A stretch of DNA of 64,000 nucleotides. Source: Atopobiaceae bacterium (lineage in GTDB: Bacteria; Actinomycetota; Coriobacteriia; Coriobacteriales; Atopobiaceae). The notes under the pieces were generated by a model. That model saw only the letters and a list, made by a program, of their open reading frames with translations, was not told the DNA's origin and made no database searches. The translations under genes and the position numbers were made by a program. Below are positions 43,460 through 51,607 of the stretch, one piece after another (position 1 is the first letter of the stretch; each line of letters begins with the position of its first letter). The DNA is taken from NCBI GenBank assembly GCA_022482785.1, contig JAKVON010000002.1:186001-250000 (forward strand). Direction: 5' to 3'.

Positions 43460-44260
43460 ATGTCCGGACACTCCAAGTGGGCTACCACCAAGCACAAGAA
43501 GGCCGCGATCGACGCCAAGAGGTCGTCGCTCTTCTCGAAGCTCTCGCGCAACATCACCGTCGCGGCGAAGATGGGCGGCGACCCCAACCCGGACAACAAC
43601 GCCACCCTGGCCTCCGCCATCGAGCGCGCCCGCATGGTCTCCATGCCCAACGCCAAGATCAAGGCGGCCGTCGACAAGGCCTTCGGCGCCGGCGCCGACA
43701 ACGCGGTCTACGAGACCATCACCTACGAGGGATACGGCCCGGCCGGCGTGGCCATCTACGTCGACTGCCTCACCGACAACCGCAACCGCACCGCCGCCGA
43801 CGTCCGCTCCGCCTTCACCCACGCGGGCGGCTCGCTGGGCACCTCCGGCTCGGTCGCCTTCCAGTTCGAGCGCAAGGGCTCCATCGCCATCGACAAGGTC
43901 ATCAAGAGCGACGACAAGAAGGTCGCCGACAAGGACAACGCGTCTGACGAGGACGAGTTCATGATGGCCGTGGCCGAGGCCGGCGGAGACGACTACGAGG
44001 ATGCGGGCGACCAGTGGATCGTCTGGACCGCCTACGACAACATGCAGAACGTCCAGAAGGCCCTCGAGGCCCAGGGCATCGAGGTCAAGGGCTCCGAGCT
44101 CACCATGGTCCCTACCACCCCCACCGAGGTCACCGTCACGGACGCCAAGAAAGTCCAGCGCCTCGTCGACCGCCTCGACGAGCTCGAGGACGTCCAGAAC
44201 GTCTACAACACCATGGACGTGACCGACGAGATCGCCGCTGCCCTCGACGAAGAGGAATAG
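43460..44260 (+). CDS. YebC/PmpR/TACO1-family protein
   Basis: A 266-residue cytoplasmic protein with the family start SGHSKWATTKHKKAAIDAKR and the blocks NAKIKAAVDKAFGAG, EGYGPAGVAIYVDCLTDNRN and GSVAFQFERKG. Members act as transcriptional regulators (PmpR) and, more recently, as translation factors easing polyproline stalling. An acidic insertion of about 25 residues (DDKKVADKDNASDEDEFMM) lies in the middle. The ATG follows GTGAGGAG. A single gene before the envelope-stress cluster. Confidence 0.93.
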   Translation: MSGHSKWATTKHKKAAIDAKRSSLFSKLSRNITVAAKMGGDPNPDNNATLASAIERARMVSMPNAKIKAAVDKAFGAGADNAVYETITYEGYGPAGVAIYVDCLTDNRNRTAADVRSAFTHAGGSLGTSGSVAFQFERKGSIAIDKVIKSDDKKVADKDNASDEDEFMMAVAEAGGDDYEDAGDQWIVWTAYDNMQNVQKALEAQGIEVKGSELTMVPTTPTEVTVTDAKKVQRLVDRLDELEDVQNVYNTMDVTDEIAAALDEEE

Positions 44261-44280
44261 CCGTTACCTGCATAAAAGGG

Positions 44281-44326
44281 TATCCTGTGTGCAATGGGGA
44301 CCGCATGCGCGGCCGCCATTGCACAC
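44281..44326 (+). promoter_or_regulatory. Promoter with 11-bp inverted repeat before the Asp23 cluster
   Basis: TATCCT (44281-44286) is a plausible -10. Perfect arms GTGTGCAATGG (44287-44297) and CCATTGCACAC (44316-44326) follow at once, with an inner CCGC/GCGG. Since transcription would start inside the left arm, the palindrome may be an operator as well as, or instead of, the yebC terminator. Confidence 0.5.
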
Positions 44327-44347
44327 TTCGTATGGAGAGGGGCGCCT

Positions 44348-44995
44348 ATGGGCGGTTTCAAGAGGTTCTGCATGGTGGTGTTCGTCATCTGCGGCCTGCT
44401 CGCGCTGGCCGCGCTCGCCCTCCCTTGGTTCGGGCCGGTCGAGAAGGAGGCCTCGGCCCTGCTCGGCATCGGCTGGTACTACATCGCGGTCGAGGTCCTC
44501 TTGGGCATCACCTTCGTCGGGCTGGTCGTCGTCCTGATCAATGCCGTCGTCGCGCCCTCCTCGGCCGATGACGTGCTCGTCTCCAAGCTCGACGGCGGGC
44601 ACATCACCGTCACCACGGACGCCATCGCGAGCCAGGCCGCCCACATCGTCGAGCAGTCCACGTCGTGCTCGGTCGACGACGTCGACGTCCGCACCAAGGG
44701 GCATGGGCACGTGAGGGTGTTCATGAAGGTCGTGCCCTATACCTCGGCAGACGTCTACGACGGGGGAGAGGCGCTCCACGCCCGGCTCGTCCAGGGCCTC
44801 AAGGCCCTGTGCGGCGACACGTTCGACTCGGTGAGCGTGCAGTTCCTCGAGCCCACCTCGCCCGACATCACGACGTCCCCGGCATCCCCGGCGCCTCTCG
44901 GCGCGACGTCGCCCGCGCCGCTTCCCGTCAGCCCGGCCGACGGCCCGGCAGGATCCGCCGACGTCAACGTCCCGCTCGACTCCGAGAACGAGTAA
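44348..44995 (+). CDS. AmaP-like membrane protein with Asp23-related domain
   Basis: A 215-residue protein with two N-terminal membrane helices (MVVFVICGLLALAALALPWF and YYIAVEVLLGITFVGLVVVL) followed by an Asp23-like cytoplasmic domain (SKLDGGHITVTTDAIASQAA to FDSVSVQFLEP) and a Ser/Pro tail. In Gram-positives AmaP anchors Asp23 to the membrane in the alkaline-shock envelope complex. The ATG at 44348 follows GAGAGGGGC. First of three adjacent genes of this complex. Confidence 0.8.
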   Translation: MGGFKRFCMVVFVICGLLALAALALPWFGPVEKEASALLGIGWYYIAVEVLLGITFVGLVVVLINAVVAPSSADDVLVSKLDGGHITVTTDAIASQAAHIVEQSTSCSVDDVDVRTKGHGHVRVFMKVVPYTSADVYDGGEALHARLVQGLKALCGDTFDSVSVQFLEPTSPDITTSPASPAPLGATSPAPLPVSPADGPAGSADVNVPLDSENE

Positions 44996-45007
44996 CCAGG
45001 AGGCATC

Positions 45008-45487
45008 ATGGCAGACACAGAGACCGACAAGACCACCGCGACCCCGGCAGACGAGGCACCTGCGGAGAAGGCCCACAAGCCGGCGAAGAAGGCCCCCACG
45101 GCCAAGGTCGTCCCGGACGAGCCCCCAGCGGAGCAGCCCAAGGCGACCCCCAAGCCCGTCCCCAAGCCGGCCCCGGCCCCCAAGCCGGCCGACCCCGAGG
45201 CCGCTTCCGCCGAGTCCGAGGACTTCGGCAGGAAGGCCAAGGATGCCGTCCAGGACGGCATGAGGGAGGCCTCCGGCTGGTTCGAGCAGCGCTTCCCAGG
45301 CTACGGCAACGCCGTGCTCTTCGGGATCATCGGCTTCGTCGCGGCGCTCCTGCTCTTCTCGATCGGCTTCTGGAAGATGCTGCTCATCCTGGTCCTGGTA
45401 GTGGCCGGGGTGGCCTATGGCCAGTACCTCGACGGCAATCCCAAGATATGGAACTCGATCAAGGGCCTCTTCAGCAAGAAGGACTAG
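45008..45487 (+). CDS. DUF2273-type small membrane protein
   Basis: A 159-residue protein. The first 75 residues are Lys/Ala/Pro-rich and probably unstructured; the C-terminus has two hydrophobic helices (NAVLFGIIGFVAALLLFSIG and MLLILVLVVAGVAYGQYL) matching the DUF2273 pattern found beside Asp23/AmaP. Preceded by an AGGAGG site after the AmaP gene. Likely part of the same envelope complex. The long basic N-terminal extension is unusual for the family. Confidence 0.75.
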   Translation: MADTETDKTTATPADEAPAEKAHKPAKKAPTAKVVPDEPPAEQPKATPKPVPKPAPAPKPADPEAASAESEDFGRKAKDAVQDGMREASGWFEQRFPGYGNAVLFGIIGFVAALLLFSIGFWKMLLILVLVVAGVAYGQYLDGNPKIWNSIKGLFSKKD

Positions 45488-45539
45488 CGACCGTCGCCCG
45501 GGCCGCATGCCGGGCGCACACCACACGAGGGAGGACAGC

Positions 45540-46127
45540 ATGGCTGCCAACGACAAGAGGGCCGACGAGGCCGCAGAGCCCGCTGGCGAGACGCCCGCGA
45601 ACCAGAAGGCCCGCCCCACGCTCGTCGATGCCGACGACGTGGCCGAGGGCAGCTACGAGCTCGCAGACCCTGCGGACTCCGAGCTCGCGTCCATCGACCC
45701 CGACGACGAGGACGACCCCACCAGCGAGGACTCGCTCACGTTCTCGAACGGCGTCATCGAGAAGATCGTCGCCATCGCGGTGCAGGATGTCCCGGGCGTC
45801 CTCGGCATGAAGGGCGGCTGGGTGAGCCGCGTGCAGGAGACCTTCGGCGCCTCGCGCATCGGCAAGGGCGTCACCGTCGAGGTCTCGACCGACAACCGCG
45901 TCCGCGTGAACCTCTCGGTGTTCATCGAGTACGGCATCTATGCCCCCCAGGTCTTCGAGGACGTCAAGAAGGTCGTCGTCAAGCAGGTCACCGGCATGAC
46001 CGGCCTCGAGGTGAGCGGCGTGAACCTCCGCATCGAGGACGTCCTCACCCCGGCCGAGTACAAGGGCGCCCGCGAGCGCGAGGAGGCCGCGGCCGCCGAG
46101 GCCGAGGCGGCGGAAGAGACCGAGTAG
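45540..46127 (+). CDS. Asp23/Gls24-family envelope stress response protein
   Basis: A 195-residue protein with an acidic N-terminal extension and an Asp23 domain at about 75-175: LTFSNGVIEKIVAIAVQDVP, GVLGMKGGW, GVTVEVSTDNRVRVNLSVFI and YGIYAPQVFEDVKKVVVKQV. Asp23 proteins form a submembrane network linked to alkaline and cell-wall stress. The C-terminus is Glu/Ala-rich. GGGAGGAC lies upstream of the ATG. It closes the three-gene cluster and lies seven bases before murT. Confidence 0.9.
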   Translation: MAANDKRADEAAEPAGETPANQKARPTLVDADDVAEGSYELADPADSELASIDPDDEDDPTSEDSLTFSNGVIEKIVAIAVQDVPGVLGMKGGWVSRVQETFGASRIGKGVTVEVSTDNRVRVNLSVFIEYGIYAPQVFEDVKKVVVKQVTGMTGLEVSGVNLRIEDVLTPAEYKGAREREEAAAAEAEAAEETE

Positions 46128-46134
46128 GAATCGG

Positions 46135-47484
46135 ATGGGACCTCGCACCTCAATCGCCCGCGCCGCGGGGGGCCTCACCTCCTGGGGCCTGCGTCGCGTC
46201 CTGCATCGCTCGGCCTCCCAGCTGCCGGGCAGGGTCGCCTTGGCGCTCGACCCCAGGATCACGGCCGAGCTCGCCGGAAAGCTCCGGGAGGGCTCCATCG
46301 TGGTCTGCGGCACCAACGGCAAGACGACGACGACAAACGTGCTCGCCAACTCCCTCGAGGCCGCCGGCAAGACCGTGCTGTGCAACCGCGCCGGGGCCAA
46401 CATGGCCGCCGGGATCGCCGCCGCGATGCTTCCGGGAAGCGGCGCGGACTGGGCCGTCATGGAGGCCGACGAGCTTTCCACCATCCACGTGCTGCCGGCC
46501 CTCAGGCCCCGCTACCTCATCCTGCTCAACCTCTTCCGCGACCAGCTCGACCGCGCGGGCGAGATAGAGCACGTCCAGGACACCATCGTCGAGGCCCTCG
46601 CCGCCAGCCCGGAGACGTGCCTCGTGGCCTGCGGGGACGACCCCCTTAGCATGGGGGTCGCCGTGAGGGCGGCCGAGGCCGGCACCAGGGTGCTCTCCTT
46701 CGGCATCGACGAGGACCTCCGCCTTCCCGCGGACCGCGTGCCCGAGGCGAGGTTCTGCCAGGTGTGCGGAGCCGAGCTCGACTACGCCTACCGCCAGTAC
46801 GCCCAGCTCGGGGCCTTCTCGTGCCCGAACGGCGACTTCTCGCGCCCGGTCCTGGACTGGAGGGCCACGGGCGTGCGCGTGGGCCGCGACGGCGTCTCGT
46901 TCGACGTGGGTGGCGCCGGCATCGACGCCCCGCAGCGCCTCTCGGCGGGCTTCGGCGGCGCCTACATGGTCTACAACCTGCTCGCCGCCTTCGTGGGCGC
47001 GCATCTCGCGGGGGTGGGCGCCGCCTCCTTCCAGCGGGCCCTCGACGGCTACTCGCCCGAGAACGGCCGTCTCCAGCACTTCCGCGTGGGCGGGCGCGAG
47101 GTCGTGCTCAACCTCGCCAAGAACCCCACGGGCTTCAACCAGAACATCTCCCTCATGGAGGCCGACGAGCGTCCCAAGGCGGCGTTCTTCGTGATCAACG
47201 ACGACTACAACGACGGCAAGGACATCTCCTGGATCTGGGACGTCGACTTCGAGCGCCTCGCCGCCGACCGCGGCCTCACGATCGTCGCCGGCGGCCATCG
47301 CGCCAACGACGTGCAGGTTCGTCTCAAGTATGCCGGCATCACCTCGGACATCGCGTCGAGCGTGGGGGAGGCCCTGGGCCGCCTGGGCTCGGTCGACTCC
47401 TCCCGCCCACTCTACGTGCTCACCAACTACTCCGCGCTCTGGCCGGCCAAGGCCGAGCTCGAGCGGATGGGAGAGCGGCTATGA
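46135..47484 (+). CDS. murT: Lipid II isoglutaminyl synthase, MurT subunit
   Basis: A 449-residue Mur-ligase-like protein that with GatD amidates D-Glu of lipid II to D-isoGln. The ATP-binding loop is CGTNGKTTTTN at about 58-66, then EADELSTIHVLPALRPRYLI, and a C-terminal DUF1727-like part (NPTGFNQNISLM, NDDYNDGKDISWIWDVDFE). A zinc-ribbon insertion begins CQVCGAELDY, but its second half reads SCPNGDF, so the usual fourth cysteine is replaced by Gly-Asp. The stop overlaps the gatD start (ATGA). AGGAAT precedes the ATG. Confidence 0.93.
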   Translation: MGPRTSIARAAGGLTSWGLRRVLHRSASQLPGRVALALDPRITAELAGKLREGSIVVCGTNGKTTTTNVLANSLEAAGKTVLCNRAGANMAAGIAAAMLPGSGADWAVMEADELSTIHVLPALRPRYLILLNLFRDQLDRAGEIEHVQDTIVEALAASPETCLVACGDDPLSMGVAVRAAEAGTRVLSFGIDEDLRLPADRVPEARFCQVCGAELDYAYRQYAQLGAFSCPNGDFSRPVLDWRATGVRVGRDGVSFDVGGAGIDAPQRLSAGFGGAYMVYNLLAAFVGAHLAGVGAASFQRALDGYSPENGRLQHFRVGGREVVLNLAKNPTGFNQNISLMEADERPKAAFFVINDDYNDGKDISWIWDVDFERLAADRGLTIVAGGHRANDVQVRLKYAGITSDIASSVGEALGRLGSVDSSRPLYVLTNYSALWPAKAELERMGERL

Positions 47485-48224
47485 GCGCCCTCACCCTCAA
47501 GGTCGCGCACCTCTATCCGGAGCTCCTGAACCTCTACGGCGACTCCGGCAACATCCTCGTGCTCAACAAGCGGATGGGCTGGCGCAACATCCAGCCGCAG
47601 GTCGAGGAGGTCCACGTCGACGACACCCCCAGCTTCGCAGACGTCGACATCGCCTTCGTCGGCGGCGGCTCCGACCGCGAACAGCGCATAGTCTGCGAGC
47701 GGCTCCTGCGCGAGAAGGCGGAGCTCAGGTCGTTCGTCGAGGACGGCGGCGTCCTGCTGGCCGTCTGCGGCGGCTACCAGCTGCTGGGCTCGAGCTACAC
47801 CATGGGGGACGAGACGGTCGAGGGGCTCGGCCTCGTCGACCTCTACACCGACCGCGGCACGCCCCGCCTCATCGGCAACGTCGCCGTCGAGAGCCGCATC
47901 TCGCCGCAGCCCATCGTGGGCTACGAGAACCATGGCGGCCGCACCCACCTCGGCCCTGGGGTCGAGCCTCTGGGCAAGGTGGTCTTCGGCCACGGCAACG
48001 ACGGCGAGAGCGGCGAGGAGGGGTGCCTCTACAAGAACGTCGTGGGCACCTACGTGCACGGGCCGCTCCTGCCCAAGAACCCGGGGGTCGCCGACTACGT
48101 CATCTCCCGCGCGCTCGAGCGCAAGTACGGCGAGGCCAACCTCATGCGGCTCGAGGACCACGTTGAGCTGGAGGCGAACCGGGTCATGTATCGCCGCCTC
48201 ATTGACGGCGAGGAGAGGGAGTAG
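47481..48224 (+). CDS. gatD: Lipid II isoglutaminyl synthase, GatD glutaminase subunit
   Basis: A 247-residue class I-like glutamine amidotransferase of the CobB/CobQ type that supplies ammonia to MurT. The nucleophile Cys96 is in LAVCGGYQLLG and the catalytic His193 in GTYVHGPLLPKNP. The N-terminal HLYPELLNLYGDSGNI is typical of GatD. Translationally coupled to murT by a 4-base overlap. The amidated peptidoglycan it helps make is needed for efficient cross-linking in Gram-positives. Confidence 0.93.
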   Translation: MSALTLKVAHLYPELLNLYGDSGNILVLNKRMGWRNIQPQVEEVHVDDTPSFADVDIAFVGGGSDREQRIVCERLLREKAELRSFVEDGGVLLAVCGGYQLLGSSYTMGDETVEGLGLVDLYTDRGTPRLIGNVAVESRISPQPIVGYENHGGRTHLGPGVEPLGKVVFGHGNDGESGEEGCLYKNVVGTYVHGPLLPKNPGVADYVISRALERKYGEANLMRLEDHVELEANRVMYRRLIDGEERE

Positions 48225-48227
48225 CCC

Positions 48228-49526
48228 ATGCGCCCCCTCGTGACCAGGCGCGAGGCCATCTCCCTCGCGGCGTGCGGGGCCTCGTGCCTCGCCCTCGCGG
48301 GCTGCGCCTACGACATGTCGTCCCAGGGCGCGCAGGCCCCTGCCTCGACCGACGCCGCGACCGGGCCCAGCGACGTCGAGGGCTCCGGCCACGCGCCCAT
48401 CCAGGTCACCTCGCCCGACACGATCCTCGCGCGCATGACGCTCGAGCAGAAGGTGTGCCAGCTCTTCTGCGTCACCCCCGAGCAGCTCGTCAACGCCGAC
48501 GTGCACCAGGTCTCGACCGATGCGGACAACGGCGTCGACACCGGCGACGACCTCGTCTGCACCGAGGCCGGCGACAGGACCCGCCAGGCCGTCGAGGCCC
48601 ATCCCGTGGGCGGGATCTGCTACTTCGGCCGCAACACCACGGGCGACGAGCAGCTTCGCTCCCTGCTCGCCAACACGGCGGACTTCTCACAGGCCGCAGG
48701 TGCTGGCATCCCGGCGTTCCTGGCCGTCGACGAGGAGGGCGGCCCCCTGGTGGCGCGCGTCGCCAACTCCGGTTGCTTCGACGTGACGCGGTTTCCCTCG
48801 ATGCGTCGCATCGGCGAGACGGGCGATGCCTCAAAGGCCGCGGAGGTGGGCTCCACCATCGGTGCCTACCTGCGTGACATTGGCTTCAATCTCGACTTCG
48901 CCCCCTGCGCGGGAGTTCTCACCAACTCGGGGAACAAGGCCATCGGGAGCCGCTCGTTCGGGAGCGACCCCGAGCTCGTGGCATCGATGGTGGCGGCCGA
49001 GGTGCAGGCGTTCGGCCCCACCGGATGCGGCTGCTGTGCCAAGCACTTCCCGGGCCTGGGCGGGATCGACGAGGACACCCACACGGGTGCCGTCACGAGC
49101 GACCGCACGGCCGACGAGCTCAGGTCCTGCGAGTACCTTCCCTTCGAGGCCGCCATCTCGGCTGGCGTCCCCCTCGTCATGGCAGGCCACGTCTCGCTGC
49201 CGGCCGTCACGGGCGACGATACCCCCGCCTCGCTCTCGAGCGCCATGGTCACGGGCGCCCTTCGCGGCGAGCTGGGGTTCGAGGGCGTCGTCATCACCGA
49301 CTCCCTCTCCATGGGTGCCATCACGACGCGCTTCTCGGCGGCCGAGGCGGCGAAGGCCGTGCTCGCGGCCGGTGGCGACATGCTGCTCATGCCCGAGGAC
49401 TTCGCCGATGCCTATCAGGGGGTGCTCGACGCGGTCGCTTCCGGCGAGCTGGCCGTCGGGCGCATCGACGAGAGCGTGAGGCGCATCCTGGCCGCGAAGA
49501 TTACAATCGGTCTGATAGCGGTCTAG
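48228..49526 (+). CDS. Glycoside hydrolase family 3 lipoprotein (NagZ-like)
   Basis: A 432-residue exported enzyme. The signal sequence TRREAISLAACGASCLALAGC has a twin arginine and a lipobox, so it is probably a Tat-exported lipoprotein. The GH3 core shows MTLEQKVCQLF, AFLAVDEEGGPLVARVAN, the hallmark KHFPGLGGIDEDTHTG, and the nucleophile Asp in GVVITDSLSMGAI. It most resembles beta-N-acetylhexosaminidases acting on peptidoglycan fragments. It starts three bases after gatD, so it is likely in the same transcript and serves wall turnover. Confidence 0.9.
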   Translation: MRPLVTRREAISLAACGASCLALAGCAYDMSSQGAQAPASTDAATGPSDVEGSGHAPIQVTSPDTILARMTLEQKVCQLFCVTPEQLVNADVHQVSTDADNGVDTGDDLVCTEAGDRTRQAVEAHPVGGICYFGRNTTGDEQLRSLLANTADFSQAAGAGIPAFLAVDEEGGPLVARVANSGCFDVTRFPSMRRIGETGDASKAAEVGSTIGAYLRDIGFNLDFAPCAGVLTNSGNKAIGSRSFGSDPELVASMVAAEVQAFGPTGCGCCAKHFPGLGGIDEDTHTGAVTSDRTADELRSCEYLPFEAAISAGVPLVMAGHVSLPAVTGDDTPASLSSAMVTGALRGELGFEGVVITDSLSMGAITTRFSAAEAAKAVLAAGGDMLLMPEDFADAYQGVLDAVASGELAVGRIDESVRRILAAKITIGLIAV

Positions 49527-49560
49527 GCGCATGGCGGAACAGAGGGGGAAGGGGCACGGC

Positions 49561-51603
49561 ATGGGTCGCATCGTCGCATCGCCTCTCGCCAGACGCATCG
49601 CCATCCTCTTCGCCATCGCGCTCGCCTGCGAGCTCACGCTGTTCAACGTCCGGTTCTGGTCGACCGCGGGCGACACCTCCGTCACGCTCCTCGACCAGGA
49701 GACCACCCTCTCCGAGCTGAGCTCCACCCTCACCTACACGGGCCTCGACCTTGATGCTAACGACGTGTGCGTGACGCTCGCCCCAGACCAGGGCCCCGAG
49801 CTCGTGCATGCGACCTGCTCGATCTCCGACGAGGGCTCGAGCGTCCCCTACGAGGCGGGCGTGATCGAGGTCCAGCAGCAGAGCGAGCTCAGCAGCTACC
49901 AGATGATCCATCCCTACTCCAGGCTCAGGAGCATCTCCCTCTCCTTCGACACCGACGACTCGGAGGTCCGCGTGGCCTCGGTCCTCCTGAACGCGCCCGT
50001 GCCCTTCTCCTTCGACTGGGTGCGGCTCCTGTTCGTGTGGGGGGTGCTGCTCCTGGCGTCGGCCTTCCGGCCGTCGGGCGCGGTCTGGCACACGGGTGCC
50101 TTCGGGCCGGGCCTCGCCCGGCGCGCCCGGGTGGCGGCCGTCGTGGGGGGCTGCGCGGCCTGCGTGGCCGTGGTGGCGTGCTTCCCCAACCTCGTGCAGC
50201 TCTCGACCTCGTTCTACAACCAGGAGACCTGGGACGGCACCTCGCTCGTCAACGAGTCGTGGCCCGTCTGGTACGGCGGCTACGCCAACGACGAGTACAC
50301 CGCCCTCGCGCACTCGCTCGCCAAGGGCCAGCTCTGGCTCGACGAGCAGCCCCCCGAGTGGCTCGACGAGATGGACAACCCCTACGACTACTCGCAGCGC
50401 GTCGCGCACGAGGACGAGGAGGGTATGGGCTACAAGGGGGATGCCGCCTTCTACCAGGGGCATTACTACGTCTACTTCGGGGTCGTCCCCGTCGTCCTGT
50501 CCTACCTGCCCTTCTACGCGCTCACGGGCCAGGACTTCCCCAACGCCATGGCGGTGCTGCTCACGACCGTGCTCTTCGTCATCGGTCTCGAGAGGTTGCT
50601 GTCGAGCGTCGCGCGGAGCCGCTTCCCCAACACGAGTGCGGGCGTCTACCTGCTCGTCTTCCTCGGCGTCCTGCTCTCGTCGGGGGCCCTGCTGGGCCTC
50701 GGCCGCGCGACCATGTACAACGTGCCGCAGGCCTTCTCGCGCTGCCTGGTGGTCTGGGGCCTCTGGCTCTGGCATCGAGGCTGGCGCGAGGGGAGGAAGC
50801 CTCTCCTGGCGGCAGGCTCGCTGCTCATGGCCCTCGTCTTCGGGTGCCGGCCGCAGATGTTCGTCTTCGGCGCCTTCCTGCTCCCGCTCCTGTGGTGGGG
50901 ATGGAAGCACCCGGGCCGCGAGCGCTGGGCCGTGGGCGCCTCCCTGCTGGTGCCGTTCGCGGTCGTCGCGGCAGGTCTCATGTGGTACAACGCGGCGCGC
51001 TTCGGCTCCCCCCTCGACCTGGGCGCCAACTACAACCTCGCGTCGAACGACATGACCAAGAGGGGCTTCGTGCCCGCCCGCGCCCTGGACGGGGCCTTTG
51101 CCTACCTGCTGCAGCCGCCGCAGGTCGTGGGGGCGTTCCCGTTCCTCGTCCCCACCCTCTTCGCGACCTCCTACGTGGGGCTCACCATCACCGAGCCCAT
51201 GCTCGGGGGAGCCTTCGCGACCATGCCGTTCCTGTGGTCGCCCTTCGCGTCGAAGGGCCTGCGCCGTCGCAGTCGCGACGTGTTCGCCTGCATCGTCTGC
51301 CTCCTCGCCCTCGCCCTCGTGGTGGCCGTGGCCGATGCCGAGGGAGCCGGCATCCTCGGCCGCTACTACCAGGACTTCCTGCCGCTTCTCGCCCTCGCGG
51401 CCGCGTTGGCCTTCCTCGAGGGGGCGAGCTTCGGCGACTCGGGCCTCTGGGGGAGGGCGCTGCGGGTGGCCTTCTGGCTCACGCTGCTCTTCGCGGCCTT
51501 GAGCTTCCTGTTCATGTGCGACAGCGCCGGGCTCTACACCTCGGGGGCGTGCCCTCCCGGCATCTGGGAGCATCTCCGCCAGTCGATCCAGTTCTGGGGA
51601 TAA
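49561..51603 (+). CDS. Polytopic membrane protein, probable GT-C glycosyltransferase
   Basis: A 680-residue protein with one N-terminal membrane helix, an extracellular domain of about 130 residues (TGLDLDANDVCVTL, IEVQQQSELSSYQM), then about 11 further helices. Loops carry conserved-looking acidic and aromatic residues (NDEYTALAHSLAKGQLWLDE) as in lipid-linked-sugar-dependent GT-C enzymes. I cannot name a substrate. The ATG at 49561 has GAGGGGGAAGGGG upstream; the in-frame ATG at 49531 does not. It lies between the GH3 gene and another membrane protein gene, all on one strand. Confidence 0.7.
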   Translation: MGRIVASPLARRIAILFAIALACELTLFNVRFWSTAGDTSVTLLDQETTLSELSSTLTYTGLDLDANDVCVTLAPDQGPELVHATCSISDEGSSVPYEAGVIEVQQQSELSSYQMIHPYSRLRSISLSFDTDDSEVRVASVLLNAPVPFSFDWVRLLFVWGVLLLASAFRPSGAVWHTGAFGPGLARRARVAAVVGGCAACVAVVACFPNLVQLSTSFYNQETWDGTSLVNESWPVWYGGYANDEYTALAHSLAKGQLWLDEQPPEWLDEMDNPYDYSQRVAHEDEEGMGYKGDAAFYQGHYYVYFGVVPVVLSYLPFYALTGQDFPNAMAVLLTTVLFVIGLERLLSSVARSRFPNTSAGVYLLVFLGVLLSSGALLGLGRATMYNVPQAFSRCLVVWGLWLWHRGWREGRKPLLAAGSLLMALVFGCRPQMFVFGAFLLPLLWWGWKHPGRERWAVGASLLVPFAVVAAGLMWYNAARFGSPLDLGANYNLASNDMTKRGFVPARALDGAFAYLLQPPQVVGAFPFLVPTLFATSYVGLTITEPMLGGAFATMPFLWSPFASKGLRRRSRDVFACIVCLLALALVVAVADAEGAGILGRYYQDFLPLLALAAALAFLEGASFGDSGLWGRALRVAFWLTLLFAALSFLFMCDSAGLYTSGACPPGIWEHLRQSIQFWG

Positions 51604-51607
51604 CGCG

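Noticed and set aside
46150-47298. Long minus-strand frame opposite murT
   Set aside because: Shadow of MurT codons; murT has all family motifs and a ribosome site.
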